Source of the DNA: Comamonadaceae bacterium
Lineage (GTDB): Bacteria; Pseudomonadota; Gammaproteobacteria; Burkholderiales; Burkholderiaceae
Direction of reading: 5' to 3'
DNA length: 47,157 nt
Assembly: GCA_947374535.1 (NCBI GenBank)
Contig: CANCCJ010000012.1
Location: 1-47,157, forward strand
Notes under the pieces: generated by a model
Told to the model about the DNA's origin: nothing
The model's input: only the letters and a program-made list of their open reading frames with translations
Databases searched by the model: none
Program-made: the position numbers and the translations under genes
Shown here: positions 25,967-34,616 of the stretch, in pieces
Numbering within the stretch: the first letter of the stretch is position 1
Layout of the letters: each line of letters starts with the position of its first letter

Positions 25967-27742
25967 ATGAGCACCCCGCACATCACGCTGAACCAGATCA
26001 ACACCTTGCCACCTGCTGAGGCTGCGGCCTTGTTGACAGGTTTGTATGAACACTCTGATTGGATTGCGGCGCAAGCCTTGGACGAGCGTCCTTTTGCATC
26101 CGCAGCCGCTCTCAAACATGCCATGGTCAAGGTGCTAGATCGTGCGGGCCGTGAACCCCAACTCGCTTTGGTGCGCGCCCACCCCGAGTTAGCAGGCAAA
26201 GCCATGGTGAGCCAAAGCCTCACCGCTGAATCCACCAACGAGCAAAGCAAAGCGGGCCTCACCCACTGCAGCCCGCAAGAGTTTGCACACATCCAGCAAC
26301 TCAACGCCAGCTACAACGCCAAGTTTGGTTTTCCATTCATCTTGGCCGTGCGGGGTCCGCGGGGCTCTGGTTTGAGCAAGCAGCAAATCATCAGCACGTT
26401 TGAACGCCGGCTGCACAACCACCCCGACTACGAACTGGCCGAGTGCTTGCGCAACATCCACCGCATTGTGGAGATTCGCTTGAACGACAAGTTGGGCTAC
26501 CAGCCCGAGCTGGGCCACGAGGTTTGGGACTGGCACGAGTGGCTGGCACAGTTCAGCGATGCACCCGACGCCCTCACGGTCACTTACCTGACCGACGCTC
26601 ACATCCAGTGCGCCCGCACGATTGAGCTGGGCATGAAGGCCTGCGGTTTTGATGATGTGCGCATTGACGCGGTGGGCAACGTGGTGGGCATCTACAAAGC
26701 AGCTTACTCAGACACAGCATCGAAGGTCAAAACCTTGATGACCGGCTCGCACTACGACACCGTGCGCAACGGCGGCAAATACGACGGTCGCTTAGGCATC
26801 TTCGTGCCCATGGCCTGTGTGCGCGAGTTGGCCAGCGCGGGCCATCGCTTGCCCTTCAACCTTGAAGTGGTGGCCTTTGCAGAAGAAGAAGGCCAACGCT
26901 ACAAAGCGACATTCCTCGGCTCTGGCGCTTTGGTGGGTGACTTCAAAAACGAGTGGCTGGATCAACAAGACACCGACGGTGTGACGATGCGCCAAGCCAT
27001 GAAACACGCGGGCTTGAAAATTGAAAACATCCCCAAACTCACCCGTGATGCTGCTGAGTATGTGGGCTTTGTGGAAGTGCACATCGAGCAAGGCCCCGTG
27101 CTCAACGAGTTGGACATTCCGCTAGGCGTGGTCACCTCCATCAACGGCAGCGTGCGCTTTGTCGGCGAAGCGGTGGGCATGGCTAGCCATGCAGGCACCA
27201 CCCCAATGGACCGCCGCCGCGATGCCGCCACCGCCGTGGCTGAGCTGGCCTTGTATGTTGAAAAACGTGCGGCCCAAGAAGCTAACTTGGTAGGCACCAT
27301 CGGCATGCTGAGCGTACCTAACGGCTCCATCAACGTGGTGCCGGGCCGCTGCCAATTCAGCCTTGACCTGCGCGCCACCACCAATGCGCTGCGCGATGCA
27401 TTGATGCACGATGTGTTGGCCGAACTCAAAGCCATTTGCGAACGTCGTGGCGTGCACTACACCCTAGAAGAAACCATGCGCGCCAGCGCTGCGCCAAGTG
27501 ACGCCAAGCTACAGGCCCACTGGGAGCAAGCCTTGCAGTCACTGGGCGTACCTGTGTTCCACCTGCCCAGCGGCGCAGGCCACGATGCCATGAAGCTGCA
27601 TGAAGTCATGCCGCAAGCCATGTTGTTTGTGCGCGGCCAAAACGCTGGCATCAGCCACAACCCGCTCGAGAGCACCACCAGCGACGACATGCAGCTGGCC
27701 ATCGACGCCTTCATGCACTTGCTGCACAACTTGGACGCCTAA
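25967..27742 (+). CDS. Fused OHCU decarboxylase (UraD) - allantoate amidohydrolase (AllC)
   Basis: 591 aa in one uninterrupted frame. Residues 1-175 are UraD: RAHPELAGK with catalytic H72, TNEQSKAGL with E92, KFGFPFILAVRG, and an N-terminal LNQINTLPP helix. From about 185 follows an M20-type allantoate amidohydrolase: TGSHYDTV with H262, KYDGRLG with D273, AEEEG with E307, HIEQGPVL, ASHAGTTPMDRRRDA and the final ISHNPLE. The two parts catalyse OHCU to S-allantoin and allantoate hydrolysis, with PuuE acting in between. Both halves keep their catalytic residues. AGGA lies upstream at a suitable distance. Confidence 0.93.
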   Translation: MSTPHITLNQINTLPPAEAAALLTGLYEHSDWIAAQALDERPFASAAALKHAMVKVLDRAGREPQLALVRAHPELAGKAMVSQSLTAESTNEQSKAGLTHCSPQEFAHIQQLNASYNAKFGFPFILAVRGPRGSGLSKQQIISTFERRLHNHPDYELAECLRNIHRIVEIRLNDKLGYQPELGHEVWDWHEWLAQFSDAPDALTVTYLTDAHIQCARTIELGMKACGFDDVRIDAVGNVVGIYKAAYSDTASKVKTLMTGSHYDTVRNGGKYDGRLGIFVPMACVRELASAGHRLPFNLEVVAFAEEEGQRYKATFLGSGALVGDFKNEWLDQQDTDGVTMRQAMKHAGLKIENIPKLTRDAAEYVGFVEVHIEQGPVLNELDIPLGVVTSINGSVRFVGEAVGMASHAGTTPMDRRRDAATAVAELALYVEKRAAQEANLVGTIGMLSVPNGSINVVPGRCQFSLDLRATTNALRDALMHDVLAELKAICERRGVHYTLEETMRASAAPSDAKLQAHWEQALQSLGVPVFHLPSGAGHDAMKLHEVMPQAMLFVRGQNAGISHNPLESTTSDDMQLAIDAFMHLLHNLDA

Positions 27743-27786
27743 GCGCCAAGCGCGCTTCACCCAACAACGATGACCCGAGACACCCC

Positions 27787-29049
27787 ATGAGCCAAAACGC
27801 CTACGCCCAACTCGACGCCTGGATTGACGCGCACTTTGACGAGCAGGTGAAATTCTTGCAAGCCCTGGTGCAAGTCCCCACCGACACGCCCCCCGGCAAC
27901 AACACCCCGCACGCCGAGCGCACTGCTGAGCTGCTGCAAGACTTTGGCTTTGAAGCAGAAAAGCACGCCGTACCCGAAGCAGATGTGAAGGCCTATGGTC
28001 TAGAAACCCTCACCAACCTGATCGTGCGCCGCCACTACGGCGCAGGCAAAACCATCGCCCTCAACGCACACGGTGACGTGGTGCCCCCCGGCGAAGGCTG
28101 GACCCAAAAACCCTACGGCGGTGACATCGTGGACGGCAAAATTTACGGCCGCGCCAGCGCCGTGAGCAAGTCCGATTTCTCCACCTTCACCTTTGCCACC
28201 CGCGCCTTGGAAGCCGTGAACCTTGCAGCTCACCACCCGCTCAAGGGCAACCTAGAACTCCACTTCACCTATGACGAAGAGTTCGGCGGCTTACTCGGCC
28301 CCGGCTGGTTGCTAGACAAAGGCCTGACCAAACCCGACTTGATGATTGCCGCGGGTTTTAGCTATCAAGTGGTCACCGCTCACAACGGCTGCCTGCAAAT
28401 GGAAGTCACCGTGCACGGCAAGATGGCCCACGCCGCCATTCCCGAATCGGGCGTGGACGCCCTGCAAGGTGCCGTGGCCGTGCTGAACGCGCTTTACCAC
28501 CAGAACACCTTGTACAAAGCCATCACCTCCAAGGTGGAAGGCATCAGCCACCCTTACGTGAACGTCGGGCTCATCGAAGGCGGCACCAACACCAACGTCA
28601 TCCCCGGCAAGGTCATGCTCAAGCTCGACCGCCGCATGATTCCCGAAGAGAACCCCGTCGAGGTCGAAGCCAGTATTCGCCAAGTCATTGCCGATGCTGT
28701 TGCCACTTTCAACCAAGGTCGCGCAGCAGACATGCAAATCAGCGTGGACATCAAGCGCATGTTGATGGCGCACAGCATGCAACCACTCGAAGGCAACAAA
28801 CCTTTGGTGGACGCGATTCAAAAACACGGTGAAGAACTCTTTGGCGAAGCCATACCCGCCATGGGCACACCGCTTTACACCGATGTGCGCTTGTACGGCG
28901 AGCGCGGAATCCCCGGTGTGATTTACGGCGCAGGCCCGCGCACCGTGCTGGAGAGTCACGCCAAGCGTGCGGATGAGCGTTTGGACTTAGAAGATTTGCG
29001 TCGGGCAACCAAGGTGATTGCGCGTACCTTGCAAGACTTGTTGGGCTGA
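27787..29049 (+). CDS. M20 family peptidase-like protein with altered metal site
   Basis: 420 aa, ArgE/DapE-like fold. The first metal motif NAHGDVVP (H95, D97) and the general-base pair YDEE (E164, E165) are present, as is a late His in ESHAKRADERL. The bridging Asp normally in GRG-x-x-D-x-K aligns with V126 (GRASAVSK), and the acidic ligand of the usual GEPT segment aligns with F191 (AAGFSYQVV). D130 is nearby and could compensate. It ends the gntR-puuE-uraD/allC operon, so it may act on a ureido compound or may bind without hydrolysing. Alignment was made by eye. Confidence 0.8.
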   Translation: MSQNAYAQLDAWIDAHFDEQVKFLQALVQVPTDTPPGNNTPHAERTAELLQDFGFEAEKHAVPEADVKAYGLETLTNLIVRRHYGAGKTIALNAHGDVVPPGEGWTQKPYGGDIVDGKIYGRASAVSKSDFSTFTFATRALEAVNLAAHHPLKGNLELHFTYDEEFGGLLGPGWLLDKGLTKPDLMIAAGFSYQVVTAHNGCLQMEVTVHGKMAHAAIPESGVDALQGAVAVLNALYHQNTLYKAITSKVEGISHPYVNVGLIEGGTNTNVIPGKVMLKLDRRMIPEENPVEVEASIRQVIADAVATFNQGRAADMQISVDIKRMLMAHSMQPLEGNKPLVDAIQKHGEELFGEAIPAMGTPLYTDVRLYGERGIPGVIYGAGPRTVLESHAKRADERLDLEDLRRATKVIARTLQDLLG

Positions 29050-29147
29050 GCTTTTTTGCTTTCGTGAAGGATTCACTCCGCAGGGGGTAGCGCAGAGAGC
29101 CCAGCAAAAACCCAATTAACAGGGTTTCTCCCGACTCATTCACACCA

Positions 29148-29167
29148 CAAAACTGTATACAGTTTTG
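29148..29167. promoter_or_regulatory. 20-bp perfect palindrome upstream of NCS2 permease
   Basis: CAAAACTGTATACAGTTTTG is its own reverse complement over 20 bases and lies 28 nt before the permease ATG. It is the most symmetric copy of the TGTATACA sites. Its closeness to the start suggests that it overlaps the promoter core. Confidence 0.78.
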
Positions 29168-29194
29168 TATGCGATAAATAGACAAGGACCACCC

Positions 29195-30682
29195 ATGACC
29201 CAAACCACCCACCCCGTCGACGAACACCTACCGACAGGCAAACTCGCCGCCCTCGGCCTGCAACACGTGCTCGTCATGTATGCAGGCGCAGTGGCCGTGC
29301 CACTCATCGTGGGCCGCGCTTTGAAACTTAGCCCCGAACAAGTGGCCATGCTCATCTCGGCCGACTTGTTTGTGTGTGGCTTGGTCACCCTCATTCAGTC
29401 TTGGGGGGCCACGCAATGGTTTGGTATTCGCCTGCCCGTGATGATGGGCGTCACGTTTGCAGCGGTCGCCCCCATGGTCGCGATGGCGGGGGCTAACCCC
29501 GGCGATGCAGGCGCGCAACTCATCTTCGGCGCCATCATCGGTGCAGGCTTGGTGTCTATGGCCATCGCGCCGCTGGTGAGCCGCATGTTGCGGTTCTTCC
29601 CGCCGGTGGTGACCGGCACCATCATTGCCGTCATCGACATCAGCTTGATGCGCATTGGCATCAACTGGATTTTCGGTAACCCCTTCGGCCCCACCGCCCC
29701 GTCCATCGTCAACCCAGAACACGCCAAGTGGCTGGCCGACGCAGCGGCGGCAGCTTCTGCCCCTGGCTCTACTTTGCCGCCTATGCCCAAAGATTTGGCG
29801 CTGATGGCCAAGATGCCCAACCCCAAATACGCCGACCTCACCGGCGTGGGCATTGCTGCTTTGGTGCTGGCCTCGATTTTGATGATCTCCCGATTCGCCA
29901 AGGGCTTTATCGCCAACATCTCGGTGCTCTTGGGCATCGTCATCGGGGGCATTGCAGCCACCAGCTTGGGGCTCATGAACTTCGACAAAGTGGGCAAAGC
30001 GGCTTGGTTCGACGTGGTGCTGCCCTTCCAATTCGGCATGCCTGTGTTTGACCCCATGCTCATTCTGACCATGAGTTTGGTCATGGTCGTGGTAATGATC
30101 GAGTCCACAGGCATGTTCTTGGCCTTGGGCGAGATGACCGACCGAAAAGTTGACCGCGCTGCACTCACCCGTGGCTTGCGCACCGACGGCTTGGGCACGC
30201 TGATGGGTGGCATCTTCAACACCTTCCCGTACACCAGCTTCTCGCAAAACGTCGGTCTCGTTGCCGTCACTGGTGTGAAAAGCCGCTTTGTGTGCGTGGC
30301 CGGCGGCATCATCTTGATCGTCTTGGGCGTCATTCCCAAAATGGCCGCTTTGGTTGAGTCCTTGCCCACGGTCGTGTTGGGTGGCGCTGGCTTGGTGATG
30401 TTTGGCATGGTGGCCGCCACCGGCATTCGCATCTTGGGTGGGGTGGACTTTAAGAGCAACCGATTCAACAGTTTGGTGGTCGCCATCTCCATTGGCATTG
30501 GCATGATTCCGCTGATTGCCCCCAACTTCAAACAGTGGATGCCACACGACTTGCACCCCCTCATTGAGTCGGGCATTTTGTTGGCCTCCATCTCGGCTGT
30601 GTTGTTGAATCTTTTCTTCAATGGCGCTTCTGAAGACGAATCAGCGGCCATTGCAGCAGCCCGTCAAGCTGACAGCCACTGA
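29195..30682 (+). CDS. NCS2 family purine (xanthine/urate) permease
   Basis: 495 aa from ATG 29195, with AAGGAC 11-6 nt upstream; a longer reading would include the operator. About 12-14 membrane segments. NCS2 signatures: LGLQHVLVMYAGAVAVPLIVG near residues 24-44, GVTFAAVAPM, ESTGMFLALGEMTDR in TM8, and the family motif NTFPYTSFSQNVGLVAVTGV in TM10. This places it in the UacT/XanQ/PucJK branch, which moves urate or xanthine with protons. The exact base is not decided by sequence. Confidence 0.92.
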   Translation: MTQTTHPVDEHLPTGKLAALGLQHVLVMYAGAVAVPLIVGRALKLSPEQVAMLISADLFVCGLVTLIQSWGATQWFGIRLPVMMGVTFAAVAPMVAMAGANPGDAGAQLIFGAIIGAGLVSMAIAPLVSRMLRFFPPVVTGTIIAVIDISLMRIGINWIFGNPFGPTAPSIVNPEHAKWLADAAAAASAPGSTLPPMPKDLALMAKMPNPKYADLTGVGIAALVLASILMISRFAKGFIANISVLLGIVIGGIAATSLGLMNFDKVGKAAWFDVVLPFQFGMPVFDPMLILTMSLVMVVVMIESTGMFLALGEMTDRKVDRAALTRGLRTDGLGTLMGGIFNTFPYTSFSQNVGLVAVTGVKSRFVCVAGGIILIVLGVIPKMAALVESLPTVVLGGAGLVMFGMVAATGIRILGGVDFKSNRFNSLVVAISIGIGMIPLIAPNFKQWMPHDLHPLIESGILLASISAVLLNLFFNGASEDESAAIAAARQADSH

Positions 30683-30704
30683 GGCAATTAGCCGCTCGTG
30701 AATA

Positions 30705-30727
30705 GGCCCGCAACTGCGGGCCTTTTT
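30705..30727 (+). terminator. Rho-independent terminator after NCS2 permease
   Basis: GGCCCGCAACTGCGGGCC hairpin (30705-30722) followed by TTTTT, 23 nt after the permease stop. Confidence 0.9.
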
Positions 30728-30849
30728 GCTGCGAAGCCGCTAGGGCTAAGGCGATCCGCGTGTCAGTAAGCAGTAATACCAACGCGTCATAGAGCGTCGC
30801 GCCGTTACACTCGTTGCTTACAAAAAAAACCTCTTGGAGCAAACAACAC

Positions 30850-31539
30850 ATGGAACTACTTCAAAGCACTGACTTCTGGCTAGGCTTGTTGTTGATCACT
30901 TGGATCAACATCCTCTTGTCAGGTGACAACGCTGTGGTGATCGCTTTGGCCGCCCGAGGCTTGCCGCCCGAGCAACAAAAGAAGGCCATCATGTTTGGCT
31001 CAGGAGCTGCTGTGGTGTTGCGTATCGGTCTGACCGTGATTGCGGCCCGATTGATGGCTTTGGAGTTTTTGCAAATCATCGGCGGCTTGTTGTTGCTGTG
31101 GATTGGCGCGCAGCTTCTTGAAGCAGAAGAGGAAGACAACGAAGAAGCCAGCGAGCACAGCAACTTGTTCTCGGCCGTTCGCACCATCTTGATCGCCGAC
31201 TTGGTGATGAGCTTAGACAACGTGATTGGCGTGGCTGCAGCCGCCAAAGGCGACGAAGTGTTGCTCATCATCGGCTTGGCCATCAGCATTCCTTTGGTGA
31301 TCTTTGGTAGCACTTTGATGATCAAACTCATGGAACGCTTCCCCATCATCATTACCTTGGGCGCCTGCTTGATCGGCTGGGTGGGTGGTGAAACCGTGGC
31401 CAACGACGCGGTGCTCAAAGCCTTCGGCGAAGCCAACTCATGGTTCCACTTGGTGGCTGCGGCTGCAGGTGCGGTGATCGTGTTGGGCTGGGGCAAACTC
31501 AAGTCTGCACAACACCACAAATCCGTCGAAGCCGAATAA
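30850..31539 (+). CDS. TerC family integral membrane protein
   Basis: 229 aa from ATG 30850 with TTGGAG upstream. Seven to eight membrane segments and the TerC motifs NILLSGDNAVVIALAARGLP (near 18-37) and ADLVMSLDNVIGVAAAAKGD. Members of the YkoY/YjbE branch export manganese or load metal into secreted enzymes. No yybP-ykoY riboswitch is recognisable upstream. It is bracketed by two terminators and so is transcribed alone. Confidence 0.9.
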   Translation: MELLQSTDFWLGLLLITWINILLSGDNAVVIALAARGLPPEQQKKAIMFGSGAAVVLRIGLTVIAARLMALEFLQIIGGLLLLWIGAQLLEAEEEDNEEASEHSNLFSAVRTILIADLVMSLDNVIGVAAAAKGDEVLLIIGLAISIPLVIFGSTLMIKLMERFPIIITLGACLIGWVGGETVANDAVLKAFGEANSWFHLVAAAAGAVIVLGWGKLKSAQHHKSVEAE

Positions 31540-31564
31540 GCCCAAACGCTTTTCGCCTTTGCAC

Positions 31565-31591
31565 AAAGCCAGCTTTTGAGCTGGCTTTTTT
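31565..31591 (+). terminator. Rho-independent terminator after TerC gene
   Basis: AAAGCCAGCT-TTTG-AGCTGGCTTTTTT, a 7-bp GC-rich stem extended by A/T pairs and a T run, 26 nt after the TerC stop. Confidence 0.92.
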
Positions 31592-31669
31592 ACGCCTCAA
31601 GGTCGCATGAGACAAGCGCACCAGACAAGTGCCTCTCACCGCATTGGTGCATTGTCAGCTTGTATACAA

Positions 31670-31679
31670 ACCAAACTCG
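31670..31679. promoter_or_regulatory. TTGTATACAA operator upstream of NMT1-type ABC operon
   Basis: Perfect 10-bp palindrome containing TGTATACA, about 107 nt upstream of the binding-protein gene. It links this transporter to the purine GntR regulon. Confidence 0.7.
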
Positions 31680-31785
31680 CGCACAATTTACGCCAAAGCC
31701 AACCAAAACAGGCGCTCAAAGTGGGCACCTTTATTGCAAGGTTGTAAGCAACATCTTTTATTCATCTCGTTTCTCAGAGGCCCCC

Positions 31786-32820
31786 ATGATCAAACGCACG
31801 TTCATCAAAACCACCCTTGGCTTGGCACTGGCTGCTAGTTTTGGCGCAGCATTTGCACAAACGACGCCCCTCAAATTCCAACTCGATTGGCGTTTTGAAG
31901 GCCCCGCCGCCTTCTTTTTGGTGCCTGCCGCCAAAGGCTATTTCAAAGATGCCAAGCTCGATGTGACCGTCGACGCTGGCAACGGCTCGGGCGGTGCGGT
32001 GAACCGCGTGGCCTCTGGCGCTTACGACTTGGGCTTTGCCGACTTGGCCGCCTTGATGGAATTCCACGCCAACAACCCAGACGCGCCCAATAAACCTGTG
32101 GCCGTGATGATGGTCTACAACAACACTCCCGCTTCGGTGATGGCGTTGAAAAAATCTGGCATCAAAACCCCAGCTGACTTGGCTGGCAAAAAGCTCGGCG
32201 CGCCCGTGTTCGACGCAGGCCGTCGCGCCTTCCCCATCTTCGCCAAAGCCAACAGCGTGCCTGCCGTGAACTGGGTGTCCATGGACCCACCTTTGCGCGA
32301 AACCATGTTGGTGCGCGGCGATGTGGATGCCATCACAGGCTTCACCTTCACCTCCTTGCTCAACATTGAAGCGCGTGGCGTGAAAGCTGAAGACGTGATC
32401 GTCATGCAATACCCAGACTTCGGCGTGAAGCTCTATGGCAACGTCATCATCGCGTCGCCCAAGTTGATCAAAGAAAATCCTGCGGCCATCAAAGCTTTCT
32501 TGAGCGCTTTCGCCAAAGGCGCGAAGGACGTGATTGCTGACCCTGCCCTGGCCATCGAATCTGTGAAAGCCCGCGACGGCATCATCAATTCCGAACTCGA
32601 AACACGCCGCCTGAAACTGGCCATCGACACGGTGATCAACAGCCCAGATGCACGCGCCGAAGGCTTTGGCCAAGTCAAAGGCCCACGGTTGTCTTTGATG
32701 GCATCGCAAGTGTCTGATGCGTTCAACACCAAAACCCGCGTCAAAGCAGAAGACGTCTGGAACGGTTCTTTCTTGCCCACGGCCAAAGAACTCGACGTGT
32801 TGCCCAAAGGTAAGAAGTAA
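31786..32820 (+). CDS. ABC transporter substrate-binding protein, NMT1/THI5-like
   Basis: 344 aa from ATG 31786, with CAGAGG upstream. Sec signal peptide cut near AAFAQ. The mature start is TTPLKFQLDWRFEGPAAFF, a standard NitT/TauT/NMT1 opening, followed by GSGGAVNRVASGAYDLGFAD. Relatives bind thiamine pyrimidine precursors, nucleobases, nitrate, taurine or aromatic acids. The TGTATACA site and location next to purine genes favour a purine-derived nitrogen compound; this is inference. Confidence 0.85.
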   Translation: MIKRTFIKTTLGLALAASFGAAFAQTTPLKFQLDWRFEGPAAFFLVPAAKGYFKDAKLDVTVDAGNGSGGAVNRVASGAYDLGFADLAALMEFHANNPDAPNKPVAVMMVYNNTPASVMALKKSGIKTPADLAGKKLGAPVFDAGRRAFPIFAKANSVPAVNWVSMDPPLRETMLVRGDVDAITGFTFTSLLNIEARGVKAEDVIVMQYPDFGVKLYGNVIIASPKLIKENPAAIKAFLSAFAKGAKDVIADPALAIESVKARDGIINSELETRRLKLAIDTVINSPDARAEGFGQVKGPRLSLMASQVSDAFNTKTRVKAEDVWNGSFLPTAKELDVLPKGKK

Positions 32821-32834
32821 ATAGGCGCCTTTTG

Positions 32835-33659
32835 ATGACTGCTTCTGCTGACTACTTCGTCGACTTTCAAAACGTCTGGCTCGCCTACAACGACGCGCTG
32901 CTGGCACAAAACCACTTTGCGGTGGAAGACATCAACTTGCAGGTCAAACAAGGTGAATTCATTGCCATTGTTGGCCCTTCAGGTTGCGGCAAATCCACCT
33001 TCATGAAGCTCACCACGGGCTTGAAAAAACCCAGCCGTGGCGAGATTTTTGTGGATGGTCAGCCCGTCAACGGCCCACTCAAGATCAGTGGCATGGCGTT
33101 TCAATCGTCCTCGCTACTGCCTTGGCGCACCACGCTCGACAACGTCTTGCTGCCCTTGGAAATCGTGGAGCCTTACCGCTCCAACTTCAAAGCCAAAAAG
33201 GCCGAGTACGAAGCACGCGCCATGAAGCTGCTGCAAACCGTGGGCTTGAGCGGCTACGAGCGTAAGTTCCCGTGGGAGCTGTCGGGCGGCATGCAACAAC
33301 GCGCCAGCATTTGCCGCGCGCTGATTCATGAACCCAAAATGCTCTTGCTCGATGAGCCTTTTGGCGCGCTAGACGCGTTCACTCGCGAAGAGCTGTGGTG
33401 CACGCTGCGCGACTTGCACGCGGAGCAAAAATTCAACGTCATCTTGGTTACCCACGATTTGCGCGAGTCGGTCTTCTTGGCTGACACCGTGTACGTGATG
33501 AGCAAAAGTCCAGGCCGCTTTGTAGTCAAGCGCGACATCGACTTGCCTCGCCCCCGCGACTTGGAGGTGACTTACACGCCCGAGTTCACCAACATCGTGC
33601 ATGAGTTGCGTGGCCACATCGGGGCCATGCGTAAAGTTGGCGTCGACACTGGGCAATGA
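32835..33659 (+). CDS. ABC transporter ATP-binding protein (NitT/TauT type)
   Basis: 274 aa from ATG 32835. Walker A GPSGCGKSTFMKL near residues 45-57, signature LSGGMQQRASICRAL, Walker B MLLLDEPFGALD and THDLRES. It starts 14 nt after the binding-protein gene and overlaps the permease by ATGA. Energises the importer. Confidence 0.93.
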   Translation: MTASADYFVDFQNVWLAYNDALLAQNHFAVEDINLQVKQGEFIAIVGPSGCGKSTFMKLTTGLKKPSRGEIFVDGQPVNGPLKISGMAFQSSSLLPWRTTLDNVLLPLEIVEPYRSNFKAKKAEYEARAMKLLQTVGLSGYERKFPWELSGGMQQRASICRALIHEPKMLLLDEPFGALDAFTREELWCTLRDLHAEQKFNVILVTHDLRESVFLADTVYVMSKSPGRFVVKRDIDLPRPRDLEVTYTPEFTNIVHELRGHIGAMRKVGVDTGQ

Positions 33660-34432
33660 ACACCATGAATCAAAAACAACTCGAAACTTGGGCGCCTTGG
33701 GGTTTGCTCGTCGCCACCTTGGTGATTTGGCAAGCGGCGTGCTCGCTTTTTCACGTGTCTGAATTTGTGTTTCCCTCACCGCTGCGTATTTGGGAACAAA
33801 CAGTGGAATACCGCGATGTGATTGCTGGCCACGCTTGGCGTACCTTCTGGGTCACCATGGTGGGATTTGGCATTGCCATCGTGGTGGGGGTGCTGCTGGG
33901 CTTTGTCATTGGCAGCTCACGTTTGGCATATGCCGCTGTGTACCCGCTGATGACCGGCTTCAACGCCTTGCCCAAAGCCGCCTTTGTGCCCATCTTGGTG
34001 GTGTGGTTTGGCATTGGCGTGGGCCCAGCGATTCTGACCGCCTTCTTGATCAGTTTCTTCCCCATCATGGTGAACATCGCCACCGGCTTGGCCACCTTAG
34101 AGCCAGAACTCGAAGACGTGTTGCGCGTCTTGGGCGCCAAGCGCTGGGACGTGTTGATCAAAGTGGGCCTGCCTCGCTCCATGCCTTACTTCTACGGCTC
34201 GCTCAAAGTGGCCATCACCTTGGCGTTTGTGGGCACCACGGTGTCCGAGATGACAGCGGCCAACGAAGGCATTGGCTACTTGCTGATTTCTGCGGGCTCG
34301 GCCATGCAAATGGGCTTGGCATTTGCAGGCTTGGTGGTGGTCGGTGCGATGGCCATGGTCATGTACGAGCTGTTCAGTTTGGTGGAAAAACACACCACCG
34401 GATGGGCACATCGAGGCTCACAAAACCACTGA
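33656..34432 (+). CDS. ABC transporter permease (NitT/TauT type)
   Basis: 258 aa; MNQKQ at 33665 is an alternative start. About six membrane segments, with the coupling-helix region LEDVLRVLGAKRWDVLIKVGLP near residues 151-172. Third gene of the importer operon, which ends at a strong terminator. Confidence 0.93.
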   Translation: MNTMNQKQLETWAPWGLLVATLVIWQAACSLFHVSEFVFPSPLRIWEQTVEYRDVIAGHAWRTFWVTMVGFGIAIVVGVLLGFVIGSSRLAYAAVYPLMTGFNALPKAAFVPILVVWFGIGVGPAILTAFLISFFPIMVNIATGLATLEPELEDVLRVLGAKRWDVLIKVGLPRSMPYFYGSLKVAITLAFVGTTVSEMTAANEGIGYLLISAGSAMQMGLAFAGLVVVGAMAMVMYELFSLVEKHTTGWAHRGSQNH

Positions 34433-34448
34433 GTTTTGACAAATAAAA

Positions 34449-34474
34449 AAGCCGCTTTCAAAGCGGCTTTTTTT
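34449..34474 (+). terminator. Rho-independent terminator after ABC permease
   Basis: GCCGCTT-TCA-AAGCGGC (34451-34467) followed by seven T and preceded by an A run, so it may work in both directions. Confidence 0.92.
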
Positions 34475-34526
34475 ACACCTTTATGATTCGTTAAAAATAC
34501 CAAGCTCACTGAATATCTAGTGTTAA

Positions 34527-34552
34527 TTCGATAAATTCAACGAATTTACGAA
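34527..34552. promoter_or_regulatory. Near-palindrome upstream of the ion channel operon
   Basis: TTCGATAAATTC (34527-34538), AAC, then GAATTTACGAA (34542-34552): an inverted repeat broken only by one missing T. It lies in the AT-rich stretch 65-90 nt before the first gene of the channel cluster and does not match the TGTATACA sites. Candidate operator for an unknown regulator. Confidence 0.45.
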
Positions 34553-34575
34553 TATCATCAAAGCCACTTTCGCTC

Positions 34576-34600
34576 GGCACTCTAGCTTGCTAGACGTGCC
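34576..34600 (+). promoter_or_regulatory. Leader hairpin before the channel operon
   Basis: GGCACTCTAG-CTTG-CTAGA(C)GTGCC can form a 10-bp stem with one bulged C and a 4-nt loop. It ends 16 nt before the first start codon and has no T run, so it is not a terminator. It may affect translation or message stability. Confidence 0.45.
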
Positions 34601-34616
34601 GGATTTCCTTTATTTA

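Noticed and set aside
30728..30849. yybP-ykoY manganese riboswitch in front of the TerC gene
   Set aside because: The conserved loop elements could not be recognised in the 120 nt available.
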